DNA of 64,000 bases from Alphaproteobacteria bacterium (GTDB lineage: Bacteria > Pseudomonadota > Alphaproteobacteria > Caulobacterales > Aquidulcibacteraceae), in assembly GCA_016124255.1 (NCBI GenBank), contig WGOB01000014.1:1-64000 (forward strand), read 5' to 3'. The notes beneath the pieces are model-generated. The model was not told the DNA's origin and made no database searches. It saw only the letters and a list, made by a program, of their open reading frames with translations. How positions within the stretch are numbered: the first letter of the stretch is position 1; every line of letters starts with the position of its first letter. Of the stretch, positions 20,065 through 29,292 are shown in pieces. A program made the translations under genes and the position numbers.

Positions 20065-21723
20065 ATGGATTCGCCGTTACCTGATGTTTCCGCCGAGGCG
20101 GTCGGCGCTCTCGCCGCCGTCGCCAAGGCATGGCCGTTCGAGCAAGCGCGTCTTGTGGTCGAGCGGCTGAAGCGTTCGGGCAAGGGGGTCGCGCTGTTCG
20201 AAACGGGGTACGGCCCCTCCGGGCTGCCGCACATCGGCACGTTCGGCGAAGTGGTGCGCACCACGATGGTCCGCAACGCATTCCGCGCCATCACGGACGA
20301 CAAAATCCCGACGCGTCTGATCGCTTTCAGCGACGATATGGATGGGATGCGCAAGGTTCCGCCGAACGTGCCGAACAGCGAGATGCTGACGCGCCACCTC
20401 GGCATGCCGCTGACCAGCGTGCCGGATCCGTTCGGCGAGCATGAAAGCTTCGCGCATCACAACAACGCGCGGCTGCGCGCGTTCCTGGATTCGTTCGGTT
20501 TCGAGTACGAGTTCCTGTCATCGACGCAGCAATACAAGTCCGGCGTGTTCGACGAGATGCTGCTGCGCATGCTCGATCGCTACGACGCGATCATGGCGAT
20601 CATGCTGCCCACGCTCGGCGAGGACCGGCGCGCGACCTATTCGCCGTTCCTGCCGATCAGCCCGAAGACGGGCAAGGTGCTGCAGGTTCCCACACTCGCG
20701 CGCAATTTCGAACGCGGCACGATCGTGTTCGAGGACGAGGACGGATCGCGCGTGGAGACGCCTGTCACCGGCGGTCACGTGAAAATCCAATGGAAGCCGG
20801 ATTGGGCGCTGCGTTGGGCCGCGCTCGGCGTCGACTACGAGATGTCGGGCAAGGACTTGATCGACAGCGTGAAGGTGAGTTCGCAGATCTGCCGTGCACT
20901 CGGCGCGCCGCCGCCGGAAGGATTTAACTACGAGCTGTTTCTTGACGAGCGCGGCGAGCGCATTTCCAAGACAAAGGGCAACGGCCTGGCGGTGGAGGAA
21001 TGGTTGCGCTACGCGCCGCCAGAGAGCCTTTCCCTCTACCAATTCCAGAAGCCAAAAACCGCCAAGCGGCTTTATTTCGATGTGATCCCGAAGGCGGTGG
21101 ACGAGTATCTGAGCTTTCTTGACGCCTATCCGCGGCAGAACGCGGCTGAGCGGCTGGAGAATGCGGTCTGGCACATCCACGCCGGCGCGCCGCCGGCGCC
21201 GGAAGAGACGGTGGCTTTCGCGCCGGCGACGAACGAGAAGGCGTCGGCCCCGATCACGTTCGCGCTGCTGCTCAATCTTGTATCGGCGGCGAACGCGGAG
21301 ACCAAGGCGCAGCTCTGGGCGTTTATCGCGAAGTATGCGCCGGCGGCGTCGCCCACGACGCATCCGTTCCTCGACCGGCTCACCGGCTACGCAATCGCCT
21401 ATTACGACGACTTCGTGAAGCCGACGAAGCGGTTCCGCGCCGCCACCGACAAGGAGCGTGCGGCGTTCCTCGATCTCATCGCGCGGTTCGATCGTCTGCC
21501 GGCTGATTTGCGGGACGGTGAGGCGATCCAGGCGGAGGTCTACGCCGTCGGCAAGGAACACGCCTTCGAGCCGCTGCGGGAGTGGTTCAAGGCGCTCTAC
21601 GAAGTGCTGTTCGGCCAGGAGGCAGGGCCGCGCTTCGGCTCGTTCGCCGCGATCTTCGGCCTGCGCGAGACCGCCGAGCTGATGCGCAGCGCGCTGGACG
21701 GCGCTTTCATCCGGGCGGCCTGA
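20065..21723 (+). CDS. lysK: lysine--tRNA ligase, class I
   Basis: [35 protein letters not shown]. Confidence 0.92.
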   Translation: MDSPLPDVSAEAVGALAAVAKAWPFEQARLVVERLKRSGKGVALFETGYGPSGLPHIGTFGEVVRTTMVRNAFRAITDDKIPTRLIAFSDDMDGMRKVPPNVPNSEMLTRHLGMPLTSVPDPFGEHESFAHHNNARLRAFLDSFGFEYEFLSSTQQYKSGVFDEMLLRMLDRYDAIMAIMLPTLGEDRRATYSPFLPISPKTGKVLQVPTLARNFERGTIVFEDEDGSRVETPVTGGHVKIQWKPDWALRWAALGVDYEMSGKDLIDSVKVSSQICRALGAPPPEGFNYELFLDERGERISKTKGNGLAVEEWLRYAPPESLSLYQFQKPKTAKRLYFDVIPKAVDEYLSFLDAYPRQNAAERLENAVWHIHAGAPPAPEETVAFAPATNEKASAPITFALLLNLVSAANAETKAQLWAFIAKYAPAASPTTHPFLDRLTGYAIAYYDDFVKPTKRFRAATDKERAAFLDLIARFDRLPADLRDGEAIQAEVYAVGKEHAFEPLREWFKALYEVLFGQEAGPRFGSFAAIFGLRETAELMRSALDGAFIRAA

Positions 21724-21791
21724 GCAACGCCATCACGCACCTGCGTCTTGCGTCGCCGTCGCGGCGCCCTAACCTTGATCGCGAGGGTGGT

Positions 21792-22586
21792 ATGCGCGCA
21801 CTAAACCGCAGGCTTCTGATCAGCGCTGCGCTGGCTGCGGCGGGCGTGGCGGCGACAGGTCGCGTCGCCGACGCGGCGGTAAACGCAGACGCGCTCATGC
21901 TCTACCGCGCCGGAGATTTTCTCGACGCGGCGCAGGCGGCGACGCGGGCCGGCGGCGCCGACAACTTGGCGCTGGCGGCGCGAGCGATGCTGGCCCTCTT
22001 GGTCGTGGACCCGCGTCGCGGCGATTTCGTCGATCTTGCCGAGCGGGCGCAGCAGGCAGCCGAACGCGCGCTCTCGCTGTCGACGCAATCGGTGGAAGCG
22101 CGGCTGCAGATCGCGATCGCACTCGGCATGCGGGGGCGGCGCATGCCGGTGGCGCAAGCGTTGCGCGAGGGCCTGGCGACGCGGGCGCGCGCGTTCCTGG
22201 AGGAAGCGGGCGAGATTGCGCCGCGCGATCCGTGGGCGCAGGCGCTGCTCGGCGGGTGGCATCTGGAAGTTTGGCGCCGCGGCGGGGCGGTCGGCGCCGC
22301 CGCGCTCAACGCCAATATCGGGCGCGGCGTCGCCGCTTTCGATCGCGCGCGCGCGTTGGCGCCCAACGATCCCGCGATCGCTGTGCATTATGCGATCGCG
22401 CTGCTTGGATTGGGCCATGGCCTGCTGCAGGAGCGGATCGAGGTCATGCTCCAATCCGCGATCGGGATGCGGCCGCGCGATGCGCTGGAACGGCATCTGA
22501 TCGGGGTGGCGGCGACGGTTCAGGCTGCGCTTGCGCGCGACGGCATGGCCGCGGGTCTGCGCGCTGCGGATGCGGCGTTTCCATAG
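21792..22586 (+). CDS. exported TPR-like protein
   Basis: Signal-like MRALNRRLLISAALAAAGVAATGRVADA; repeated helical Ala-rich units. Confidence 0.6.
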   Translation: MRALNRRLLISAALAAAGVAATGRVADAAVNADALMLYRAGDFLDAAQAATRAGGADNLALAARAMLALLVVDPRRGDFVDLAERAQQAAERALSLSTQSVEARLQIAIALGMRGRRMPVAQALREGLATRARAFLEEAGEIAPRDPWAQALLGGWHLEVWRRGGAVGAAALNANIGRGVAAFDRARALAPNDPAIAVHYAIALLGLGHGLLQERIEVMLQSAIGMRPRDALERHLIGVAATVQAALARDGMAAGLRAADAAFP

Positions 22587-22605
22587 GTTCCTTGGGACTG
22601 GCGCC

Positions 22606-23229
22606 TTATTGGCTCGCCCACACGATGCGCGCGATCCATTCCACATCGTCCGCACGCAGAAGCTGAGGCGGGTACGCGGGATTGACCGACGTCAGCTCGA
22701 TGATCTGATCTGTCCGCCGCGCCAGCGTTTTCGCCATAACCGCGCCGCTGCGCGCACGCACGACAACGCGATCGCCGCGGCGCACCGAAGCGGACGGCTG
22801 CACAATTACGATGTCGCCAGCACGGTAGAGCGGCTCCATGGACTCCCCGGCGATCTCGAGGGCGTAGACGTGATCGTCGTCCAGCCCTGGAAACCGCAGG
22901 GTCTCGGCGGCGGCGATCGGAAAGCCTTGATCATCGAAAAAGCCGTCTGCGCCCGCGCGCGCCATGCCGACGATCGGGACTGCGGCGCCGCGGACCGCGT
23001 CGCGTCCCGTCATCAGGGAGGCGAAATCCTCCAAGGTCGCGCCCGTCGCTGCGAAGATCCGGGACAGGCTCTCCGTCGAGGGCCAGCGCGGCTTGCCATC
23101 AGGCCCGACCCGCTTGGACTTGTTGAACGCGGTCGGGTCGAGCCCGGCTGCGCGGGCGAGGCCGGACGGCGTCAGCCCCCGGCGCTGCGCCATCTCGTCG
23201 ATGGCGCGCCAGATCTGGTCGTGCAGCAT
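22606..23229 (-). CDS. XRE/S24 (LexA/CI-like) transcriptional regulator
   Basis: N-terminal HTH, C-terminal ALEIAGESMEPLYRAGDIVIV...GDRVVV. Confidence 0.88.
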   Translation of the reverse strand: MLHDQIWRAIDEMAQRRGLTPSGLARAAGLDPTAFNKSKRVGPDGKPRWPSTESLSRIFAATGATLEDFASLMTGRDAVRGAAVPIVGMARAGADGFFDDQGFPIAAAETLRFPGLDDDHVYALEIAGESMEPLYRAGDIVIVQPSASVRRGDRVVVRARSGAVMAKTLARRTDQIIELTSVNPAYPPQLLRADDVEWIARIVWASQ

Positions 23230-23243
23230 ATGAAACGCCCGCG

Positions 23244-23267
23244 ATGCAGACGCCCCTAAGTCTGCAT
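23244..23267. promoter_or_regulatory. inverted repeat ATGCAGAC-N8-GTCTGCAT, candidate operator
   Basis: Perfect 8-bp arms upstream of 22606..23229; a minus-strand TATAAT (23280-23285) precedes it. Confidence 0.65.
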
Positions 23268-23325
23268 TCTTGACGTAGGATTATATACCTATTCGCGCAC
23301 CCATGCAAGTGCGCAAGGTGAGGCG

Positions 23326-23634
23326 ATGGGCGATTCCGAGGGTCTCGTGTTCAAGATCGTGCGCGGCGGGGAGTGGCCCCCGCCCGGCGACGCCTATGAC
23401 GGCTCGCAAGACGATGGCCGCGACGGCTTCATCCATCTTTCGACCGCGGCGCAAGTGGAGGGGACGCTCGCGCGTCACTTCGCCGGGGAGCAGGGGCTGC
23501 TGCTCATCGCGGTCGATGCCCGCGCGCTCGGCGCGGCGCTCCGTTGGGAGGCGTCGCGCGACGGAGCGCTTTTTCCCCATCTCTACGGTCCCCTGCCGCT
23601 CAGCGCCGTCCGGTCGGTCCGGGCGCTGCCGTGA
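23326..23634 (+). CDS. DUF952 domain protein
   Basis: GFIHLSTAAQVEGTLARHFAGEQGLLLIAVD. Confidence 0.8.
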   Translation: MGDSEGLVFKIVRGGEWPPPGDAYDGSQDDGRDGFIHLSTAAQVEGTLARHFAGEQGLLLIAVDARALGAALRWEASRDGALFPHLYGPLPLSAVRSVRALP

Positions 23635-24692
23635 GCGTTCACGATCTCGCTGCGCGCGCGCTCCGGACGGTCGATCCCGAGCGCGCGCACCGACTGGCGC
23701 TTCTGGGGCTGAAAGCGGGGCTCGGCCCGCGTACCGACAGCGCGGCGTGGCCGATCCTGCGCACCACCCTCGCGGGGATCGAGCTGCCCAATCCGCTAGG
23801 TCTCGCGGCGGGATTCGACAAGGACGCCGAGGCGCCCGACGCGATGCTTCGCGCAGGGTTCGGGTTGGTGGAGTGCGGCACGGTTACGCCGCTGGCGCAG
23901 TCCGGCAATCCGCGTCCGCGGCTGTTCCGCCTTTTGCCGGACGCCGCCGTGATCAACCGCATGGGCTTCAACAATCGCGGGCTCGACGTGTTCGTTGCGC
24001 GGCTGCGTGCGCGCGCACATCGGCCAGGCGTCGTTGGCGCCAACATCGGGGCGAACAAGGATTCGCCTGACCGTCTTGCGGACTACGAGCGCGGGTTCTG
24101 CGCCGTCTATCAGCATGCGGCGTATGTGGTTGTGAACGTGTCGTCGCCCAACACGCCGGGCCTGCGCGGGCTGCAGGAGCGCGACGCGCTTGATGCGCTA
24201 TTGTCGCGGCTGGCCGTGGTTCGAACGCCGCTGGCGGCAGCGCACGGGCGCCGGCCGCTCTTTCTCAAGGTCGCGCCGGATCTCGATGAACCTGCGGTCG
24301 TCGAGATTGCGGATCTCGTCGCCGGCCATGGCTTCGAGGGGATCATCGTCTCCAACACCACGATCGCGCGCCCGCTTTCGCTGAAAAGCCGTCATCGCGG
24401 CGAGGCTGGGGGGCTTTCGGGCCGGCCGCTGTTTGCGCCGTCCACGGAGATCCTGCGCCAGTTCGCGACGGCGCTGAACGGGCGCGCCACGCTCATCGGC
24501 GTCGGCGGGGTGTCATCGGGCGCTGAGGCGCTTGCGAAGATCAAGGCGGGGGCGAGCGCCGTGCAGCTCTATTCCGCGCTGGCTTTGCAGGGGCCGGGGC
24601 TTATCGCCCAAATCCTCGCCAATCTCGCTGCTCGGCTCGAAGCTGAGGGCTTCGCCAGCGTCTCGGAGGCGGTCGGCGCCGACCTTGCGTGA
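23631..24692 (+). CDS. pyrD: dihydroorotate dehydrogenase (quinone)
   Basis: NPLGLAAGFDKDAEA; GTVTPLAQSGNPRPRLFRL; NVSSPNTPGLRGLQ; GTG start overlapping upstream stop. Confidence 0.93.
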   Translation: MSVHDLAARALRTVDPERAHRLALLGLKAGLGPRTDSAAWPILRTTLAGIELPNPLGLAAGFDKDAEAPDAMLRAGFGLVECGTVTPLAQSGNPRPRLFRLLPDAAVINRMGFNNRGLDVFVARLRARAHRPGVVGANIGANKDSPDRLADYERGFCAVYQHAAYVVVNVSSPNTPGLRGLQERDALDALLSRLAVVRTPLAAAHGRRPLFLKVAPDLDEPAVVEIADLVAGHGFEGIIVSNTTIARPLSLKSRHRGEAGGLSGRPLFAPSTEILRQFATALNGRATLIGVGGVSSGAEALAKIKAGASAVQLYSALALQGPGLIAQILANLAARLEAEGFASVSEAVGADLA

Positions 24693-24771
24693 TCGTGGTT
24701 GAGAGGCGCGCCGGCTCGCGCGGTCGGCGCATCCGGACGACGCACGCGCCGATCTTGGACAGAAAGCACTC

Positions 24772-25773
24772 ATGACCTTGCGGATCATCGAAGGGGTTGA
24801 CCAGTTCGACGCTGCGATCGCACGGCTGGAGACGGCGCTCAGGATCTGGGGCGGCGGCGAGAGCCAGACCTGGCGCGCCGCGGCGCCGGTTCGCGCAGAC
24901 ACTGACGGCGTGAGCTTCGCGCGCCGGGACGATCTCTACCTCTATCTGGAGAAGACGCCGGGCGCAGTTCGCCTCGGCGCAGCGCTCGCCGACGGCGACC
25001 GCGATCTTTTCTCGGCGACATTGCCGCGCGACGATCCTGCGTCCGCGCGCGTCCGCTGCGCGATCGCGGAGGACGACGAGGATGGGCGCGCGCACCTGCT
25101 GGTCAGCGCCGAGGCGCTCAAGGCGCAGCGCATCAGGGATCCGTTCGGGCGCCTCGCGGGCGTGCACATGGTCCGCCGCGCGCGCGTCGGCGAGCGGGAT
25201 TATGTGCTGCTCGGGCCGCTCGACGCGCCGCCGATCGGCGATGCGCTCCTGGCGCTGGCGGGGCTCTCTCCGCTGTTCGAGCGCCACGTTGAATCGCTGG
25301 CCTCGTTTGAAGGCGAGGCGCGCGATGCGCTCTACGCCGCGACGCGGGCCGTAACCGTGCGCCACCGCGCGGCGGTTTCGGCGACGCAGGCGCTGGCGGA
25401 GAGGCTTCGCGCAGAGGGCTTCGCGCCCGACATCGCCGAGACCGGCGCGTTGCAGGCCGCATTCGCGATGAGCCGCGGTCCCGACACGATCGTTGTGGAG
25501 ACCTGCGCGTGCGCGCAGCTCGGGGTATTTTCCGCCGCCGTCGGGCGGCTGGCGCTCTCTGCGCCTCCGGGCGCCGGGCTGCAGCCGGTGCTGCTCATGC
25601 CTGCGGCTGCGGCGGGGCGCGGCGAGAGCCTTGCGCCGTTCGCTGCGGCGCTCACGGTCCTGGGGGTCTGCGTGGTGACGTTCGACTTCGACGGGCAGCG
25701 CGCGGTCTTGAACGCGTCTCCACACGGCGCGGCGGCGCTCGGCGATCTGGCCGCCGCGCTGATCAGAGACTGA
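24772..25773 (+). CDS. hypothetical protein
   Basis: 333 aa ORF with protein-like composition; no family recognised. Confidence 0.6.
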   Translation: MTLRIIEGVDQFDAAIARLETALRIWGGGESQTWRAAAPVRADTDGVSFARRDDLYLYLEKTPGAVRLGAALADGDRDLFSATLPRDDPASARVRCAIAEDDEDGRAHLLVSAEALKAQRIRDPFGRLAGVHMVRRARVGERDYVLLGPLDAPPIGDALLALAGLSPLFERHVESLASFEGEARDALYAATRAVTVRHRAAVSATQALAERLRAEGFAPDIAETGALQAAFAMSRGPDTIVVETCACAQLGVFSAAVGRLALSAPPGAGLQPVLLMPAAAAGRGESLAPFAAALTVLGVCVVTFDFDGQRAVLNASPHGAAALGDLAAALIRD

Positions 25774-25785
25774 CGAGCGCGCACC

Positions 25786-25977
25786 GTTCGTCGCGACTGG
25801 ATGTCGGTTTGTCGCTGCACACCGTCTTTCGTCGCAGATATTGTCGTGTTGGTGGTCGCAAATGAGGCGTTCGTCGCGATTATTGCGTCGTTCGTCTCTG
25901 TCGCTGAGCGCTACGGCATTTCGTCGTGCGGATGCGGGCGTTCGTCTATGAACCCTGCAACACTCGCCGACGAACGC
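25786..25977. repeat. degenerate array of TTCGTCGC/TGTCGC motifs
   Basis: GTC(G/T) at 25790, 25803, 25811, 25824, 25831, 25843, 25855, 25873, 25887, 25894, 25900, 25923, 25944. Confidence 0.65.
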
Positions 25978-26084
25978 TTCTAACCCTCCCGATCGTTCAT
26001 TGATCGCGGCGAAAGCGCGTCAATAAATCGGCGCACCGAAGACGTGCGCACGGTGCGCGACAAGATTTCATCGGGGGTTTGAGA

Positions 26085-29081
26085 ATGGCGAAGCGAGTTG
26101 ATCGTGGGTGGAAGCATGTCGGCCTGCGCAGCACGGCCATGCTGGCGGCGTTGGCCAGTCTGACGGCCTTCACCCCTGCGTACGCACAAGAAGATCCTGA
26201 CGCGCCGGAGCAGGCGCAAAGCACCGAGGACGAGGCGATCGTCATCACCGGCTCGCGCATCCGCCGCGATACGTTCACATCATCCTCGCCGGTGGAGATC
26301 ATCACAGCGGAAGAATCGGCGCTCGAAGGCATTATCGACACGGCTGAGATCCTCCAGGGCTCTACGGTCGCGTCCGGCTCCACGCAGATCAACAACACGT
26401 TCAACGGTTTCGTCGTCGAAGGCGGTCCGGGCGTGAACACGATTTCGCTGCGCGGACTAGGCTCGATCCGCACGCTGGTGATGATGAACGGTCGTCGGCT
26501 CAATCCCGCCGGCGTGCGCGGCGAGGTCGGCGCGGTCGACCTCAACGTCATTCCAGAATCGATGATCGAGCGGATCGAAATCCTCAAGGACGGCGCCTCC
26601 TCGATCTACGGCTCCGACGCGGTCGCGGGCGTGATCAACGTGATCACGCGCCAGGACCTCGACGGGCTTATCCTCTCCACCGGCGGGATGGCGACGTTCG
26701 ACGGCGGGGGCGAGACGTTTCAGCTCAACGGCGCGTGGGGCAACACGTTCGATCGCGGGAACATCACCGTGTCGTTCGAGTACTTCCAGCGCAACGATCT
26801 CTCGCTCAGCGATCGCGACTATCTCTCGTGCCCGCAAGACTATGTGTACGACGTCAACGACCGCAACCAGCGCGTCGATTTCACCTATGACGACGGCTCG
26901 CCAATCTGCTTCGGCACGCTGAGCGGCACGGTGAACCGGCGCACGCCCTCGCTCGCGCGTTTCCTGCAAGTGCCCGGCAACCCGGCCAACGCCGCAACCG
27001 GCGCGCCCGCCGGGTTCCAGCGCGTCGCGATGTCGTTTGCGCAAGTGTTCGCCGCGACGCCCGTGGGCCCCGATCGCTATCAGAACGCATTGCAGGCCTA
27101 TCGCAATCAGCTCGCGGATACGCCGACGAACAATCAACGCGAAAAGAACACGGACGCGATCTCGCCGGTCGAGCGGTTCTCGCTGTTCGCGACCGGCAAT
27201 TATGACCTCAGCCCGAGCATGGAGCTTTACGGCGAGGCGCTGCTCAATCGCCGCGAGTCGCATCAAGACAATTGGCAGCAGCTCTTCCCAACGTTCCAGG
27301 CGAGCGCGGCTGATCCGAACAACCCGTTCTTCGGCCAGATCGCCGATTCCACCGTCCTGGTGCCGAGCAACGCCGATCAGGAGATCGACTATTACCGCGC
27401 CATCGTCGGCCTGCGCGGGGACATCCCGTTCTTGAGCGGCTGGCGCTACGACGTCTACGGGCAGTTCGGGCGCTCCGAAGGGCAATTGAGCGGCGATGGA
27501 ACGCTGCGCAATCGGCTGCTCGATGCGCTCGGCTATCAAGACCTGCCGGGCAACGCGACGGACGGGCTCGTCTATGTTGGGCCGTGCACACAGAACGCCG
27601 GCGCGAATTGCGCCCCGTTCAACATGTTCGACATCAACTACATCCAGACGGGCATCCTCCCGCAAGCGGTCGCGGACTACATCCGCACCGTCGACGTCGG
27701 CAACACGACCTACGAGCAGACCCTGTTCCAGGGCGTCATCGACGGCGACGTGATGGAGTTGCCTGCGGGCCCGCTGGCGCTGGCGCTCGGCGCCGAATGG
27801 CGTGAAGAAACGATCGACGACACGCCGAGCATCGATAGCCAGAACAACAACATCTTCGGGCGCACGAGCGCGGGGCGCACGGTGGGCACCGACACCGTCT
27901 ACGAGTTCTTCGGCGAAGCCGAAGTGCCGCTGCTCGCGAACATGCCGCTGTTCGAGCAATTGACGCTCAACACGTCAGCGCGCTGGACGCACTATGACAG
28001 CTATGGCGAGAACTCGACCTACAAGATCGGCCTCAACTGGAGCATGACGCCGGAGTACCGCCTGCGCGGCACCATCGGCACCAGCTATCGCGCGCCGGCC
28101 CTGTTCGAGCTCTTTCTCGCCAACCAGACGGGCTTCCTCGCGCAATCGCAGATCGATCCTTGCATCGATTGGGGCAACGATCCCGATCCGATCCTGCAGG
28201 CCAATTGCGCCGCCGACGGCATTCCCGCCGATTATGCGGGCACCGCGGGATCTGCGACGATCATCACGGGCGGCGGCGCCGGCATCCTTGAAGCCGAGGA
28301 ATCCGACGCGGTCAGCCTCGGGTTCATCTGGACGCCGAACTTCATCGATCTGTCCGTCGCGCTCGATTATTTCGAGATCGAGGTGAACAACCAGGTCGCG
28401 CAGTTCGGCACGGCGAACATCTTGAACGCCTGCTACACGGGCGTCTCGCCGGACTTCTGCACGTTGTTCACGCGCCAGCTTGATCCCAACCTGCCGAACT
28501 TCCTCGGCATCCTCACCGTCAACAATTCGTTCGTGAACCTCGATCAGCAGATCACGCGCGGCTTGGATCTCGCGGCGCGCTACGAACACGAGTTCTCGTT
28601 CGGCACGTTCCGCGCTGACCTCGACATCACCTGGACGTTCGAGGATGTATTCAACCTCTTCTCCGGAGCGCAGGTCGATTTCAACGGCGAGGTCGGCGAT
28701 CCGGACTTCGTCGGCAACCTTTCGCTCCGCTTCGATCGCGGCGACTGGACCTATTTCTGGGACATCGACATGATCGGCAAAGCGTCGGACACGGAGGATT
28801 TCGGGACCGACGTCTTCACGCTCCGCCAGGGCGCGGTGCCGGGCTTTGCGTCTGTGCCGGTGTACTTCAAGCAATACACCGAGCCGACCGCGTACCACGA
28901 TGCGTCCGTGCGCTATCAGACCGACGCGTGGACGTTCCAGTTCGGCATCCAGAACATCTTCGGGGAGGAGCCGCCGGCGGTGTCCACCGGCGTCACCCGG
29001 ATCGGCAATGTGCAGCTTGTGGCGACGCAGAACGATCTGCTCGGCCGGCGCGCGTTCTTTGAGGTCACCCGGCGCTGGTAG
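26085..29081 (+). CDS. TonB-dependent receptor
   Basis: Signal peptide ending AYAQ; EAIVITGSRIRRDTF; plug domain LRGLGSIRTLVMMNGRRLN; C-terminal RRAFFEVTRRW. Confidence 0.93.
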   Translation: MAKRVDRGWKHVGLRSTAMLAALASLTAFTPAYAQEDPDAPEQAQSTEDEAIVITGSRIRRDTFTSSSPVEIITAEESALEGIIDTAEILQGSTVASGSTQINNTFNGFVVEGGPGVNTISLRGLGSIRTLVMMNGRRLNPAGVRGEVGAVDLNVIPESMIERIEILKDGASSIYGSDAVAGVINVITRQDLDGLILSTGGMATFDGGGETFQLNGAWGNTFDRGNITVSFEYFQRNDLSLSDRDYLSCPQDYVYDVNDRNQRVDFTYDDGSPICFGTLSGTVNRRTPSLARFLQVPGNPANAATGAPAGFQRVAMSFAQVFAATPVGPDRYQNALQAYRNQLADTPTNNQREKNTDAISPVERFSLFATGNYDLSPSMELYGEALLNRRESHQDNWQQLFPTFQASAADPNNPFFGQIADSTVLVPSNADQEIDYYRAIVGLRGDIPFLSGWRYDVYGQFGRSEGQLSGDGTLRNRLLDALGYQDLPGNATDGLVYVGPCTQNAGANCAPFNMFDINYIQTGILPQAVADYIRTVDVGNTTYEQTLFQGVIDGDVMELPAGPLALALGAEWREETIDDTPSIDSQNNNIFGRTSAGRTVGTDTVYEFFGEAEVPLLANMPLFEQLTLNTSARWTHYDSYGENSTYKIGLNWSMTPEYRLRGTIGTSYRAPALFELFLANQTGFLAQSQIDPCIDWGNDPDPILQANCAADGIPADYAGTAGSATIITGGGAGILEAEESDAVSLGFIWTPNFIDLSVALDYFEIEVNNQVAQFGTANILNACYTGVSPDFCTLFTRQLDPNLPNFLGILTVNNSFVNLDQQITRGLDLAARYEHEFSFGTFRADLDITWTFEDVFNLFSGAQVDFNGEVGDPDFVGNLSLRFDRGDWTYFWDIDMIGKASDTEDFGTDVFTLRQGAVPGFASVPVYFKQYTEPTAYHDASVRYQTDAWTFQFGIQNIFGEEPPAVSTGVTRIGNVQLVATQNDLLGRRAFFEVTRRW

Positions 29082-29175
29082 CGCCGGGGTCGGAACGTCG
29101 CGCTGGCGGCTCGGGCTCCGGGCCGGCGGCGGGGCGGAGAGCGCCATCCCTAGCAACCGGCGCTCGCGTACTTGG

Positions 29176-29208
29176 CGCGGCGGGTCCTTCCGGATCCGCC
29201 GCGTTTTT
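29176..29208 (+). terminator. Rho-independent terminator after TonB receptor
   Basis: CGCGGCGGGTCC-TTCC-GGATCCGCCGCG followed by TTTTT. Confidence 0.75.
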
Positions 29209-29270
29209 ATCGGCCCGTTCCGCACTGCGCCGGATTGCGGCGTCCCCTTGCGGGCCGCTCTTTCGTGTGT

Positions 29271-29292
29271 GATATAAAGACATGTTTATATC
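29271..29292. promoter_or_regulatory. inverted repeat GATATAAA-N6-TTTATATC overlapping the start codon
   Basis: 8-bp perfect arms; contains TATAAA (-10-like) and ATG 29282. Confidence 0.75.

Noticed and set aside
25801-25983. 60-aa ORF over the GTCG array
   Set aside because: Composition is driven by the repeated motif; no RBS or family resemblance.
29139-29208. Possible SAM riboswitch before the met operon (GAGCGCC-loop ATCCCTAGCAACC-GGCGCTC plus terminator)
   Set aside because: I could not fit a known SAM/SAH aptamer. The likely promoter (29273-29278) lies downstream of both hairpins, so they more likely end the TonB receptor transcript.
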